64,000 bases of DNA. Origin: Burkholderiaceae bacterium (GTDB lineage: Bacteria; Pseudomonadota; Gammaproteobacteria; Burkholderiales; Burkholderiaceae_C). The DNA lies in assembly GCA_913776825.1 (NCBI GenBank), contig CAJYPV010000011.1, forward strand, positions 32,035 through 96,034, given 5' to 3'. The position numbers were made by a program, and so were the translations under genes. Positions 16,620 to 28,072 of the stretch are shown here, piece after piece. The notes beneath the pieces were generated by a model, which searched no databases, was not told the origin of the DNA, and worked only from the letters and a program-made list of their open reading frames with translations. Each line of letters starts with the position of its first letter. The stretch's first letter is position 1.

Positions 16620-18206
16620 ATGACCCTGCGCCGCTCGCTGCATCGCCATTTCCGCCTCCGCCTGCTGGCTGCGGCATTGACCACGGTCTCCCTCGCCAGC
16701 GTTCCGGCGCTGATGCCGTCGGCGATGGCGGCCGCAGCGGCCTCGTCGGTGTCCTGGCAGAGCGCCTCGGCCGATGCCGACATCGAGCGCGCGTTCGCCC
16801 AGGCCCGCAGCGAGAAGAAGCCGGTCCTGCTGTACTGGGGCGCGAAGTGGTGCCCGCCCTGCAACCAGCTGAAGGCGACGCTGTTCAACCGCGCCGACTT
16901 CATCGAGCAGTCGCGCGCCTTCGTGGCCGTGCACATCGATGGCGACAACCCCGGTGCGCAGCGCCTGGGCGCCCGGTTCAAGGTGCGCGGCTATCCGACC
17001 ATGATCCTGTTCAACACCGAGGGCCAGGAGCTGACCCGGCTGCCCGGCGAGGCCGATGCGCCGCAGGTGATGCGGGTGCTGCAGATCGGCCTGGCGGGTG
17101 GCCGGCCGGTGAAGACGGTGCTGGCCGATGCCCAGGCCGGCCGCAAGCTCAGCGCCAGCGAATGGAAGCTGCTGGGTTTCTATTCCTGGGAAACCGATGA
17201 ACAGCAGCTCGTGCCGGTGGCGCAGCGCCCGGCGCTGCTGGCCAAACTGGCCGCCGCCAGCCAACCGGTCGATGACGAAACCGCCACCCGGCTGTGGCTC
17301 AAGGCGCTGGCCATCACCGAAGACGGCAAGGGCCTGAAGCCGGACGCCGCCTTGCGGACCCGCGTGGATCAGGTCCTGGCCAGCCCGGAGGCCTCGCGCG
17401 CGCAGATGGACGTGCTGGGCAACTATGCGGAAGACATCGCCCGCGCGCTGGCCCCGACGCCGGGTGCCGAGCGTCAGGCGCTGGTCGCCAGGCTGGATGC
17501 CGCGCTCAAGCGGTTCGAGGCCGATGCGTCCTTGTCCCGCGCCGATCGGCTGCAGGCGCTGATCGCCCGGGTCGACCTGGCCCGCATCGATGCGCCGAAG
17601 AACGAGCTGCAGCCCAAGCTCTCGCCCGCGCTGCTGACCGAAGTGAAGGCGGCCGCAGCCAAGGCGGACAAGGAAATCACCGACGGTTATGAGCGCCAGG
17701 CGGTCATCACCTCGGCCGCGCATCTGCTGGGTCGCGCCGGTCTGTGGAGCGACAGCGATGCGCTGCTCAAGTCCAGCCTGGCCAAGAGCCACTCGCCGTA
17801 CTACCTGATGAGCCAGCTCGGCGGCAATGCCCGCAAGCAGGGCAAGAAGGACGAAGCGCTGCGCTGGTATGAAGAGGCCTTCAACAAGAGCGAAGGTCCC
17901 GCGACCCGACTGCAATGGGGCTCGAACTATCTGGCCGCGCTGGTGGAGCTGGCACCGCAGGATGCCGCGCGCATCGAGAAGGCGGCGTCGCAACTGCTGG
18001 TCGAGGCCGACAAGGACAAGGGCGCGTTCTATGAGCGCAGCGCGCGCTCGCTGCAGAAGGTGGGCAGCCAACTGGTGGCCTGGAATGCCGGCGGCCAGCA
18101 TGAGGCCAGCCTCGGGCGTCTGCGCACCCAGCTGGATGCGGTCTGCGCCAAGCAGGACAGCGGCGACAAGGCCGCCTGCGAAAGCCTGCTGAAGAAGAAG
18201 GGCTAA
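16620..18206 (+). CDS. Exported thioredoxin-fold protein with long helical C-terminus
   Basis: A 528-residue protein. The signal peptide (basic start, hydrophobic 14-30, cleavage near SAMAAAAA) precedes a thioredoxin-like domain at about 40-150. That domain has the active site WCPPC and the cis-proline loop RGYPTMILF. The remaining 370 residues are alpha-helical and resemble tetratricopeptide-like repeats (GRAGLWSDSDALLKSSLAKS, KDEALRWYEEAFNKS). The exact family is not recognised. A periplasmic thiol oxidoreductase or disulfide isomerase with a partner-binding tail is a reasonable inference. It is an isolated gene on the plus strand. Confidence 0.85.
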   Translation: MTLRRSLHRHFRLRLLAAALTTVSLASVPALMPSAMAAAAASSVSWQSASADADIERAFAQARSEKKPVLLYWGAKWCPPCNQLKATLFNRADFIEQSRAFVAVHIDGDNPGAQRLGARFKVRGYPTMILFNTEGQELTRLPGEADAPQVMRVLQIGLAGGRPVKTVLADAQAGRKLSASEWKLLGFYSWETDEQQLVPVAQRPALLAKLAAASQPVDDETATRLWLKALAITEDGKGLKPDAALRTRVDQVLASPEASRAQMDVLGNYAEDIARALAPTPGAERQALVARLDAALKRFEADASLSRADRLQALIARVDLARIDAPKNELQPKLSPALLTEVKAAAAKADKEITDGYERQAVITSAAHLLGRAGLWSDSDALLKSSLAKSHSPYYLMSQLGGNARKQGKKDEALRWYEEAFNKSEGPATRLQWGSNYLAALVELAPQDAARIEKAASQLLVEADKDKGAFYERSARSLQKVGSQLVAWNAGGQHEASLGRLRTQLDAVCAKQDSGDKAACESLLKKKG

Positions 18207-18242
18207 CGCGGACGCTGGCGCTGATGCCAACGCCGCCGGCCG

Positions 18243-19205
18243 TCAGTCCGGCATGAGATGGTCCTGACCATCATCCAGCGGCGGCCCCATCGGCGTCGCG
18301 CGGGCCAGGGCCATCCAGGTGCCGAAGTCCGGGCGCATCGCCCGGCGCGGCGCCGGCCGGCCCAGCTCGAAGCGCAGGCCGCCGTCGCGACCGACTTCGT
18401 GAGCGATGAGCACGCCGAACGCGGCGGGAATCTCCTCCACCGTCGCGATGCCGGCCCGCAGCACATACCAGCACTGGCCGCTGAGCGCGAGATAGGCCTG
18501 TGACTTCGCCGGCCGGCGCAGCTCGCCGAGCAGGTCGGCGCGGCTGACCTTGATCTCATGCACCGTGGGCTCGAGGTAGTCCTCGACCGTCGTCTGCCGC
18601 ACCGAGTACAGATCGGGCATCGCATTCACCCAGCGCATCTTCTCGGGATCGTCCTCGCGCGGCAGCCCGGCGCGCAGCGACAGCCCGCGCCACACGATGC
18701 GGCCGGCCCGTTGCAGCTCGAGTCCCATGCGCTCGACCAGGTCCTCATGCCGATTGCGCAGCGCGCGGTTCTTCTGCAGGCCCTGATGCAGCACGGCCAG
18801 GCCGGTGTCGGTCAGCCGCAGCGTGTCGCGCCCGTGGCCGTCGCGGTGGCGCTCCAGCCAGCCGCGGGTCAGCAGTTCCACCTCCAGCAGATCCTGACAG
18901 GGCCAGCCGGCCGATCGCCACAGCTGGCGCAGTCGACGGATCTGGAACACGGTGGGCGCGGGCAGCGTGGGCATCGCCGTCACGGCTGCAGTCATTGGCG
19001 CGGCGAGGGCGGGTGCGTCGGCGCCAACGCTGATCGCCTCAGATGCCTCAGGCGCGGCAGGCGCCTGTGAGGCTTCGGAAGCTTCTGACGCTGCTGATGC
19101 CGACGAAGCCGACGTCATCGGTACCGCAGACGTCGACAGCCGCGGCGCGACACAGGGCGCCGACGCAGGCGACGGGGAGGGCGAGTCAGGCGATGCGGCA
19201 CTCAT
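18243..19205 (-). CDS. MmcB-like DNA-repair-associated protein with low-complexity N-terminus
   Basis: A 320-residue protein. The first 85 residues are Ser/Ala/Glu-rich and repetitive (SEASEASQAPAAPEASEA). A winged-helix-like segment follows (QIRRLRQLWRSAGWP). The C-terminal 150 residues contain PTVHEIKVSRADLLGEL and QCWYVLRAGI, which resemble the MmcB family, a PD-(D/E)XK-like fold linked to DNA damage tolerance. The conserved EIK is the expected nuclease-type motif. The open frame extends further upstream, but the ATG at 19205 seems best, although its Shine-Dalgarno is weak. The family call rests on motif resemblance only. Confidence 0.65.
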   Translation of the reverse strand: MSAASPDSPSPSPASAPCVAPRLSTSAVPMTSASSASAASEASEASQAPAAPEASEAISVGADAPALAAPMTAAVTAMPTLPAPTVFQIRRLRQLWRSAGWPCQDLLEVELLTRGWLERHRDGHGRDTLRLTDTGLAVLHQGLQKNRALRNRHEDLVERMGLELQRAGRIVWRGLSLRAGLPREDDPEKMRWVNAMPDLYSVRQTTVEDYLEPTVHEIKVSRADLLGELRRPAKSQAYLALSGQCWYVLRAGIATVEEIPAAFGVLIAHEVGRDGGLRFELGRPAPRRAMRPDFGTWMALARATPMGPPLDDGQDHLMPD

Positions 19206-19319
19206 GCGGTGATCTTGCCGCAAGGCGATGTCGACATTCGTCAGCAGTCTAGGGACCCCACGCCCGAGCCGCCGAGCGCTGATTGGCGGCTGAGCGCCGG
19301 ATCGCGCCGTCGCGGGGCG

Positions 19320-19352
19320 AAAAAAAGCCACGCCTCCGAAGAGAGCGTGGCC
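19320..19352 (-). terminator. Intrinsic terminator of the DUF4397 lipoprotein gene
   Basis: On the minus strand a GCCACGC/GCGTGGC stem closes an 11-nt loop and is followed by seven T residues. It lies about 80 bp after the lipoprotein stop codon. Confidence 0.9.
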
Positions 19353-19433
19353 AACAGGGAGGTCGATGGGGCGGGTCGTTGCAGGCGCGACGCCGCCCGG
19401 TTCAGCACGCCGCGCCCATGGGCGCGGCGACGA

Positions 19434-20714
19434 TCAGCGCTCGCGCCGCAGCGAGCCGATCATGTTGTTGGGATCGCCCAGCACGAACACGGTGTAGACG
19501 CTGGAGGACAGCAAGGTCATGTCGGTCATCGTGTAGACCGCCGAGGCGGACGAGGGCGAGGTGACGGTCAGCAGCGCGGTGGTGGAGGCGGCGGTCGACA
19601 GGGCGGTCGACGCATTGCCCGGCGTCACGCTGGAGGCGAGCGCGCTGTAGTCCACATTCAGCGTCAGGCCGGTGCTGCCGCTGGTCACGCCGTTGACCAG
19701 CCGGATCTTGGCGTAGCCGGTGTTGGCGGGCAGCCGGTTGTCGTCATTCAGCACCTTCAGCACCGGGCCGGTGTCCGAGCCCCAGACCATCAGCGTGTAG
19801 TCGTTGCCGGCGGTCAGCGTCGGGCTGGCGAGCGTCACCGGGCTGCCGTTCACATAGACCGTCAGCGTGTTGGTGCCGGCGGCCACCGTCTTGTAGGCCC
19901 CGATGGTGGGCGAGCTGGAATTGCCCATCAGCTCGACATTGCCCAGCGAGCCAGCCACCGCCGCGCTGCCGGAAACGGCGGCCACCAGCCGGGCGCGGGC
20001 GGTGGCATTCGGGAAGTTGGTCACCGTGCCTTGCTGGACCAGTTGCATGCCGTTCACCAGCACGCCGCCGGCCGTGCCGGTCAGCACCAGCGTGGACACG
20101 CCGGTCGAGCTCAGCGTCACCGCCGGGATGTCCAGGCGCACATCGTTCTTGTCGCCGGTGCCGGTCAGACGGACGCGGTAGGTGCCGGCATTCAGCGTGT
20201 TGTAGCCGCTGCCGCCGCCGGCGGAAATGCCGGTGGAGACGGCGGTCGCCGCATCCAGCGATTCATCGGTGGCGGTCAGATAGACATCCAGCGCGCCGGC
20301 ATCGGGTGCCAGGTTCAGCACCAGCAGCTTGGATTTGCCGGAGGCTGGCGCTTCCTGGTCTTCCTGCAGCAGGGCGGTGCGGGCCGAGCCGGCCGCGCCG
20401 TAGGCGATCATCGTGTACTTGGCGCCCGCGGTCAGCGAAGGCGTGGTCGAGGCGACGGTGCTGCCGACCGAGCTGTTCTGGATCTCGGTGCCGGTGTCGC
20501 TGGTGCTGATGCTGGCGTATTCGCCCACGGCGGCATAGGCCACGCCACTGTTCACCGTGGTGCTGTCCACCACCAGGTCCAGCGAGGCATAACCCACGCT
20601 GGCATTGAGCAGGCGCATCTGCGCCTTGCTGTCGTCGCCACCACCGCCACAGGCGCTCAGCAGCGCCACACCGGCCAAGCTCAGGCCCCAGGCCCAGGTC
20701 TTCAATCGCATCAT
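19434..20714 (-). CDS. DUF4397 domain lipoprotein
   Basis: About 426 residues. The signal peptide ends in the lipobox LLSAC followed by GGGG, so the mature protein should be lipid-anchored. The mature part consists of two or more Ser/Thr/Ala-rich beta domains of the DUF4397 type, with characteristic segments MRLLNASVGYASLDLVVD and LLVLNLAPDAGALDVYL, and later KIRLVNGVTSG. It probably faces the periplasm or cell surface; the function is unknown. AGGAG is placed for either of two adjacent ATGs (20714 or 20711). A clean intrinsic terminator follows the gene. Confidence 0.88.
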   Translation of the reverse strand: MMRLKTWAWGLSLAGVALLSACGGGGDDSKAQMRLLNASVGYASLDLVVDSTTVNSGVAYAAVGEYASISTSDTGTEIQNSSVGSTVASTTPSLTAGAKYTMIAYGAAGSARTALLQEDQEAPASGKSKLLVLNLAPDAGALDVYLTATDESLDAATAVSTGISAGGGSGYNTLNAGTYRVRLTGTGDKNDVRLDIPAVTLSSTGVSTLVLTGTAGGVLVNGMQLVQQGTVTNFPNATARARLVAAVSGSAAVAGSLGNVELMGNSSSPTIGAYKTVAAGTNTLTVYVNGSPVTLASPTLTAGNDYTLMVWGSDTGPVLKVLNDDNRLPANTGYAKIRLVNGVTSGSTGLTLNVDYSALASSVTPGNASTALSTAASTTALLTVTSPSSASAVYTMTDMTLLSSSVYTVFVLGDPNNMIGSLRRER

Positions 20715-20743
20715 CCAACTCCTCACAAGGATGGCGGCATTGA

Positions 20744-22930
<2,187 letters not shown>

Positions 22931-23060
22931 TCTCTGGCAGAGCGGGGGGCGGCCGACCATACTCCGGCGTCGTCGAAGGAGAGGGACGGACCGCCATCCG
23001 CGGGCCGATCGACGGATGCCGCGTCACCGCGGGCCCCACCGATAAAAACATGGGCCCACC

Positions 23061-25373
23061 ATGCGTTCCAAGTCTGATCGCCTGCACCGTCGTTGGGGAG
23101 GACCGTCCGTGTCCGCGCTGGTCGCGAGCCTGTTCGCGCCCGCGTGCGTGAGCGCTGCCGCCGACCTGCCGGCAACGCTCGGATCGTCCGCTCTGCCCGC
23201 CTGGGCTGCCAGCGGCAGCGCCATGGCCTGGCTGGTGGGCGGTGCGGTGGCCGGTGGGCTGACGCTCGGTGTGGCGCTCAGCCTCGTGCTGCATCAACGC
23301 CTGCGCTGGAAGCGCCGGCGCGGCGAGCTGCAGCGGGTCCGCCGGGAGCGCGCCCGGCTGAGCGCGCTGCTCAATGCGATCCCTGATCCGATGTTCTTCA
23401 AGGACGCCACCGGCGCCTACGAAGGTTGCAATCCGGCCTTCGAGCGGGTGATCGGTCTGACCGAAGCCCAACTGCTGGGCCGGCGCGACGAGGACCTGCC
23501 GCGACCGCCGGCCTGGACCGTGAACCCGTCGATGGGCCGCTCCCAGGTGTGGCAGAACGATGAGTTCGGCGAGGTCCGTTGCCTGGACGTGCTGAGCGTG
23601 CCGGTGCATGACGACGGTCTGTGCCTGGGCCAGGTGGCCATCGCCCGCGACGTCACGCGGCTGCAACTCGCCACCGAAGCGGCGCGCCGCGCCGCCACCG
23701 TGTTCGAGCATTGCGGCGAAGGCATCATGGTCATCGACGACCAGTTGCGCATCTGCGAGGTCAATCCGTCGATGTGCCACATGATTGGCCACGATCGCCA
23801 GACCTTGCTGGGCAAACGCCCGCTGCTGCTGCGCGAGACCGAGCAAGGCGCGGAGAAGCTGCGCCAGCTCTGGCTCGAAGTGGAGACCCACGGCAAGTGG
23901 AGCGGCGAGGTCACCGAGCGCCACAAGAATGGCGATTCGATTCCGATGTGGGCCACCTTTGTGCGGGTGCCCGGTGAATCGGCCGAGCAGGTGCAGTACC
24001 TCAGCGTGCTGACCGACATCTCCCGCATCAAGCAGACCGAAGCCGAGCTGCTGCATCAGTCGCTGCACGACGGCCTGACCGGCCTGCCCAATGCGGCGCT
24101 GCTGCGCGACCGCATCGCCCGCCAGATCGGCATCGCCCAGCGCGAGCAGACCTGCGTGGCGGTGCTCTACATCGACCTGGACGGGTTCCGCGATGTCAAC
24201 GACATCGCCGGCCATGCCGCCGGCAATCAGGTGTTGCTGACCGCGGCGGCACGCTTCGTCAATGTGGTGCGGCTGTCCGACTCGGTCGCCCGGGTGGGCT
24301 CGGATGAATTCGTGGTGGTGCTGTCCGGCCTGGTGGATGAGGAAACCGCCATGCGGCTCGGTGACCGGCTGATCCAGGCGATGAACGATCCGATCGTCAT
24401 CGACCATCATCGTTTCAATGTCGGCGCGAGCATCGGCCTGGCGCTGTTCCCGGCGGATGGTGTGCAGGTCGACGATCTGCTGCGCAATGCCGAGGTGGCG
24501 ATGTGCCGCGCCAAGCTGCAGGCGCGGGGCTCGGTGCAGGCCTATCGGCCGGAGCTCACCCAGGCGGTGCAGCAGCGCTTCGAACTGACCCATGCATTGC
24601 GGCAGGCCAATGAGGCCGCGCAGTTCCGGCTGGAATATCAGCCGCAGGTCCGGCTGTCCGACGGCGCGCTGATCGGCGCCGAGGCGCTGCTGCGCTGGCG
24701 TCACCCGACGCGCGGGCCGATTTCGCCGGCCGACTTCATCCCGCTGGCGGAGGAGACCGGCCTGATCATTCCGATCGGCCGCTGGGTGCTGGAGCAGGCC
24801 TGCGCGCAGGTGGCGCGCTGGCGCGGTCAGGAAGGCAAACCGCAGCAGGTTGCGGTGAATGTGTCGGCCCGCCAGTTGCGCCAGCCGGACTTCATCGAGA
24901 TGGTCGACTTCATCCTGGCCGACACCGGCTGCCCGCCGCAGGCCCTGGAGCTGGAAGTCACCGAAAGCCTGCTGCTGGAAGATGCGGAACAGGCGGTCAG
25001 CCTGCTCAGCCGCTTGTCCAAACGCGGCGTGCGGGTCGCGATCGATGATTTCGGCACCGGGTATTCGTCGCTGGCTTATCTGAAGCGCATGCCGGTCAAC
25101 ACGCTCAAGATCGACCGGAGCTTCGTCAACGAGCTCAGCAGCGATGCCAACGTCGCGGCGATTGCCCGCACCGTCATCGTGTTGGCGCGCAGCCTGCATC
25201 TGGATGTGCTGGCCGAAGGTGTCGAGACCCTGGATCAGGCCGAATGGCTGCGCCGCGAAGGCTGTGACTGGGCGCAAGGCTGGTATTACGGCCGTCCGAT
25301 GGCGGCCGAAGACTTCAATTACACGCCGCCGCCGGAGCCGCGTCGCCCCAGCAAGCGGCTGCAGCTGGCGTGA
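23061..25373 (+). CDS. PAS-PAS-GGDEF-EAL cyclic-di-GMP signalling protein
   Basis: 770 residues. A short N-terminal export signal and one membrane anchor (residues 55-80) are followed by two PAS domains (about 97-205 and 210-330). A GGDEF domain (about 335-495) and an EAL domain (about 510-760) complete the protein. The GGDEF motif reads RVGSDEF, so the second glycine is replaced by serine and cyclase activity is doubtful. The EAL domain looks intact: EALLRW, the metal-binding [12 protein letters not shown] and KIDRSFV. The likely role is a membrane-bound sensor that degrades cyclic-di-GMP. It stands alone on the plus strand. Confidence 0.92.
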   Translation: MRSKSDRLHRRWGGPSVSALVASLFAPACVSAAADLPATLGSSALPAWAASGSAMAWLVGGAVAGGLTLGVALSLVLHQRLRWKRRRGELQRVRRERARLSALLNAIPDPMFFKDATGAYEGCNPAFERVIGLTEAQLLGRRDEDLPRPPAWTVNPSMGRSQVWQNDEFGEVRCLDVLSVPVHDDGLCLGQVAIARDVTRLQLATEAARRAATVFEHCGEGIMVIDDQLRICEVNPSMCHMIGHDRQTLLGKRPLLLRETEQGAEKLRQLWLEVETHGKWSGEVTERHKNGDSIPMWATFVRVPGESAEQVQYLSVLTDISRIKQTEAELLHQSLHDGLTGLPNAALLRDRIARQIGIAQREQTCVAVLYIDLDGFRDVNDIAGHAAGNQVLLTAAARFVNVVRLSDSVARVGSDEFVVVLSGLVDEETAMRLGDRLIQAMNDPIVIDHHRFNVGASIGLALFPADGVQVDDLLRNAEVAMCRAKLQARGSVQAYRPELTQAVQQRFELTHALRQANEAAQFRLEYQPQVRLSDGALIGAEALLRWRHPTRGPISPADFIPLAEETGLIIPIGRWVLEQACAQVARWRGQEGKPQQVAVNVSARQLRQPDFIEMVDFILADTGCPPQALELEVTESLLLEDAEQAVSLLSRLSKRGVRVAIDDFGTGYSSLAYLKRMPVNTLKIDRSFVNELSSDANVAAIARTVIVLARSLHLDVLAEGVETLDQAEWLRREGCDWAQGWYYGRPMAAEDFNYTPPPEPRRPSKRLQLA

Positions 25374-25511
25374 GCGCCGCGCCGGTTTCTGCCGTACGAC
25401 GCACGCCGCGCTCATCAACGGCTCACACAGCGCGCCCACACTGCGACATTGCTGACGATTGGAGCGGCTTCGATTCCCGACGCTGCCGCGCTCAGCCTTA
25501 AGCTGATCTGC

Positions 25512-26303
25512 ATGCCTGTTGACTTCGCTTCCACCGCGCTGTCCGTCGCCGCTGCGGCGCCTTTGAGCGCCACCTCGCCGTTTGGCGTCGCCGGCTATGC
25601 GCCGCCGCCGGTCTCTGCCTGGATGCCGTTCTGGCACGTGCTGACCCGATTGGGCGAAGCGCAGGTGCTGCTGCCGCTGGCGGCGCTGGCCGTCCTGGGC
25701 TTGTGGGCCTGCCCGCAGCAGCGCCCGGTGGTGCGGCGCTGGTTGCTGGGTTTCCTGGCGGCCTTCCTGTTGACCACGGTCTCCAAGGTGGCCTTCATGG
25801 GTTGGGGCATGGGCATCGCCTCCTGGGACTTCACCGGTTTTTCCGGCCATGCGATGAGCGCCGCGTCGGTGCTGCCGCTGCTGGCCTGGCTGGGACTGCA
25901 GGCCTGCCGCTCGCCCGGCGTGCGCGTGGCCGGGCTTGGCGCGGCGGTGGGATTGGCGGCGGTGATTGCCTACTCTCGTCTGCCGGTCGGCGCTCATTCG
26001 GCGTCGGAGGCCGTGCTGGGCTTCGTTCTGGGCTTGGCGGCCAGCTGGTATGCGCTGCATCGGGCGAGGCCCTCGGTGAGCGATGCGTCGTCGTCCCGAG
26101 TCCTGCGCCGCAGTGCCGCCCTGGCCGTGGTGATGCTGGCGGTGCTCACCGCCGCGCCCTGGGTCAGCCCGCCGACGCGCACCCACCAGTGGGTGACTGC
26201 GCTCAGCCTGAAGCTGTCGGGTCGCCCGCATCCTTACACCCGCCAGCAACTGCATCACCGCGCGGCCATGCCGGTGCCGATGGCCCTGGCCGCGCCGGTC
26301 TGA
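25512..26303 (+). CDS. PAP2-family phosphatase (membrane)
   Basis: A 263-residue integral membrane protein with five or six hydrophobic helices. Two of the three acid-phosphatase motifs are visible: FSGHAMSA (normally PSGH) and SRLPVGAHSASE (SRx5H). The first motif (KX6RP) is degenerate. Family members dephosphorylate lipids such as phosphatidic acid or undecaprenyl pyrophosphate on the periplasmic side. The ATG at 25512 is preferred to the upstream in-frame candidate at 25449. The C-terminal 50 residues form a soluble tail. The 3' end overlaps an opposite-strand hypothetical frame by about 100 nt. Confidence 0.82.
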   Translation: MPVDFASTALSVAAAAPLSATSPFGVAGYAPPPVSAWMPFWHVLTRLGEAQVLLPLAALAVLGLWACPQQRPVVRRWLLGFLAAFLLTTVSKVAFMGWGMGIASWDFTGFSGHAMSAASVLPLLAWLGLQACRSPGVRVAGLGAAVGLAAVIAYSRLPVGAHSASEAVLGFVLGLAASWYALHRARPSVSDASSSRVLRRSAALAVVMLAVLTAAPWVSPPTRTHQWVTALSLKLSGRPHPYTRQQLHHRAAMPVPMALAAPV

Positions 26304-26817
26304 ACGCCGGCGTTCGGCACTCTCCGTCGCGCTGCGCGGGCATCCGCTGAGCCGCCGCCATCGCGGTCCGCTCGGGTGCGGCCGGTGCCGTGGAAGCGGG
26401 AGCGGGATCGAGACCTGACCTCGCGAGCGCTGGCGCATGCCCATGAGCGTTCGACGACGGAGGGTGACCAGCGCTCGTCGCTCGTGTTCCGGCTGCTGAC
26501 CGGTCTGTCGAGGCTGGCGTCCGGGCGGTGATTCCCCACTCGCGCGCGCTCAGCTCGCGCACTTCCAGCCCGCGTGTGAGCAGGTAGCTGGACTCATGCC
26601 AGTTGGCGACGGGCGGGGTTGGGTCGTGCCCGCTTTCGGGGTCGATGGGCGCTGCCTCGACAGTCGCATCGAGCGTGGCTGGAGGCTCGGCGCGGGTCGG
26701 TGCCGCAGGCAGAAGACTCGGTAGCGGTCCTGCGCTGCCTGAGGGGATCGCGTGGGGCGCGGTCGGCGGGGATGGGGCTCGGCCACGCGGCCGGTGGTGC
26801 AAGGGACGATCGGACAT
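26203..26817 (-). CDS. Possible small Pro/Ala-rich hypothetical protein (3' extent uncertain)
   Basis: The frame starts at an ATG with GAGG 7 nt upstream. It encodes a Pro/Ala-rich N-terminus, then a section with good codon bias and ordered appearance (VANWHESSYLLTRGLEVRELSAREWG, about residues 70-95), then low-complexity sequence that runs antisense into the PAP2 gene. I do not recognise the family. The first 100 codons look genuine. The last 60 codons, overlapping PAP2, are doubtful and could reflect a frameshift or read-through. The end of another short frame lies 9 bp upstream. Confidence 0.4.
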   Translation of the reverse strand: MSDRPLHHRPRGRAPSPPTAPHAIPSGSAGPLPSLLPAAPTRAEPPATLDATVEAAPIDPESGHDPTPPVANWHESSYLLTRGLEVRELSAREWGITARTPASTDRSAAGTRATSAGHPPSSNAHGHAPALARSGLDPAPASTAPAAPERTAMAAAQRMPAQRDGECRTPAFRPARPGPSAPAWPRGDAVAGGCKDAGDPTASG

Positions 26818-26910
26818 CGGCGAACCTCATTGACGGGCGGTGAACAGCTCGTCAATTTCGTCCAGCGCGGGCGGGGCGGCCAGCCCGCCGAGGGTGGCGA
26901 TGGTGGGGGG

Positions 26911-26938
26911 GCGGTGAGTCCCCCCGGGGGGTCACCGC
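26911..26938. repeat. GC hairpin, GCGGTGA arms with C6/G6 core
   Basis: GCGGTGA at 26911 and TCACCGC ending at 26938 flank a CCCCCCGGGGGG palindrome. An adjacent run of seven G makes this a slippery, hard-to-sequence spot. Confidence 0.7.
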
Positions 26939-27020
26939 GTGCGGGGTCTCGCGGTCATGGTGTGTATGAATCCCTTCAACACGACCACTCGGCGCCATCA
27001 AAGCGACCCCTACAAAGGCG

Positions 27021-27046
27021 AAGGCCCGATCAACAGACCGGGCCTT
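27021..27046. terminator. Terminator-like hairpin
   Basis: AAGGCCCG/CGGGCCTT with a 10-nt loop. Only short A/T runs flank it, so efficiency and direction are uncertain. It sits at the boundary of the AT-richer segment. Confidence 0.5.
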
Positions 27047-27295
27047 CAAAGTCGCTTACCGGAAAACAAGTTCGCCGGGGCTCTCACAACATCGAGCGTT
27101 GAGAGTGAACTCGCAACGTCTGGCGCGATATTACTGCATCGCTAACGCCGAAGCAACGCCGAAATGTCGAAAGCGCCCTTTTTGGCGCTACCCGACGGGT
27201 TTCCTTGAACGAAAACTAACGATTGTGATGGCCATGAGTGCGGCATATGCTGAACCTTCAGCCTGCATAACCTACCTCCAACCCGCTCAGCGCCC

Positions 27296-28012
27296 ATGCC
27301 ACTTGATCACACGGATGTCATTTCAGCGCTTTCTGGCTCTCGCCTCAAGCCGTATCGAGCGTCCTTGAATACCAAAAACTTGAGTGAAACTCTTAAAATC
27401 AAGTACTTATTGAACGATATCAGCCAGCATTTCTATGTACCCCTGCGACTGGTCGAGGTGGCCCTTCGAAATCGGGTCAATGACGTCATCAGCAAGGCAT
27501 TCGGTGCAGCGTGGTACGACGCGATCCCCTTGTCGGCAACAAGCCAGAGGTTGGTCGCTCAAGCAAAGTCATTGGCGGTGAAGGAGGTGACTTCACGTAA
27601 AATCGTTCCGGACGATATTGTCTGTCGACTGATGTTCGGCTTCTGGGTATTCATGCTCGACAAGCCCTATCGGAATACCACGGATTCCACCAGACATATA
27701 TGGACACCGACCACATTCAAAGCCGCGTTTCCAGGCGTTGGCACTGGGCTTTCGATCGCAACTGTGATGGATAGGCTGAAATCATTAAATGGTCTTCGCA
27801 ATCGCTTATTCCACCATGAGCCTATTTGGAAGAATTCCCGAGTGAAATCGGTCGAGGACGCGGTGGCGGTGCTCAATGCGCATTACTCAGACCTTTGTGA
27901 GGTGCTGAAATGGCTCTCTCCCGAGCAGAATGCGCTCGTACATGCTTGGGGCTTTCCCGGCCGATTCATGAAGAGCTGCACCATCGACCGGTTTGACCGG
28001 CAGCTCTGGTAA
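27296..28012 (+). CDS. Abi/HEPN-type protein, putative phage-defence or RNase toxin
   Basis: A 238-residue protein with the all-helical layout of Abi-like proteins. The typical opening LSETLKIKYLLNDISQHFYVPLRLVEVALRNRV is present, and the C-terminal hallmark GLRNRLFHHEPIW contains the R-N-x3-H-H signature of HEPN-family endoribonucleases. Abortive-infection proteins of this class act on RNA during phage attack. Codon use and base composition are much lower in GC than the flanks, which supports horizontal transfer. No antitoxin or partner gene is visible next to it, so it is probably a single-gene system. The ATG at 27296 follows a low-GC leader without an obvious Shine-Dalgarno. Confidence 0.85.
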   Translation: MPLDHTDVISALSGSRLKPYRASLNTKNLSETLKIKYLLNDISQHFYVPLRLVEVALRNRVNDVISKAFGAAWYDAIPLSATSQRLVAQAKSLAVKEVTSRKIVPDDIVCRLMFGFWVFMLDKPYRNTTDSTRHIWTPTTFKAAFPGVGTGLSIATVMDRLKSLNGLRNRLFHHEPIWKNSRVKSVEDAVAVLNAHYSDLCEVLKWLSPEQNALVHAWGFPGRFMKSCTIDRFDRQLW

Positions 28013-28072
28013 ATCACCCACTCATCGCCGAGCGCCGCGGTCCGGCTGCTCTACGGCAAGCGCGAACCGGCG

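Larger units (their letters stand above)
26818..27295. other. Intergenic region at the edge of the AT-richer island
   Basis: About 480 bp. It contains a truncated minus-strand frame ending LDEIDELFTARQ (stop at 26827), a strong palindromic hairpin at 26911-26938, a terminator-like hairpin at 27021-27046 and a small hairpin near 27169-27185. Base composition shifts from the very high GC of the surroundings to markedly lower GC from about 27100. No complete gene is supported. Confidence 0.5.
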
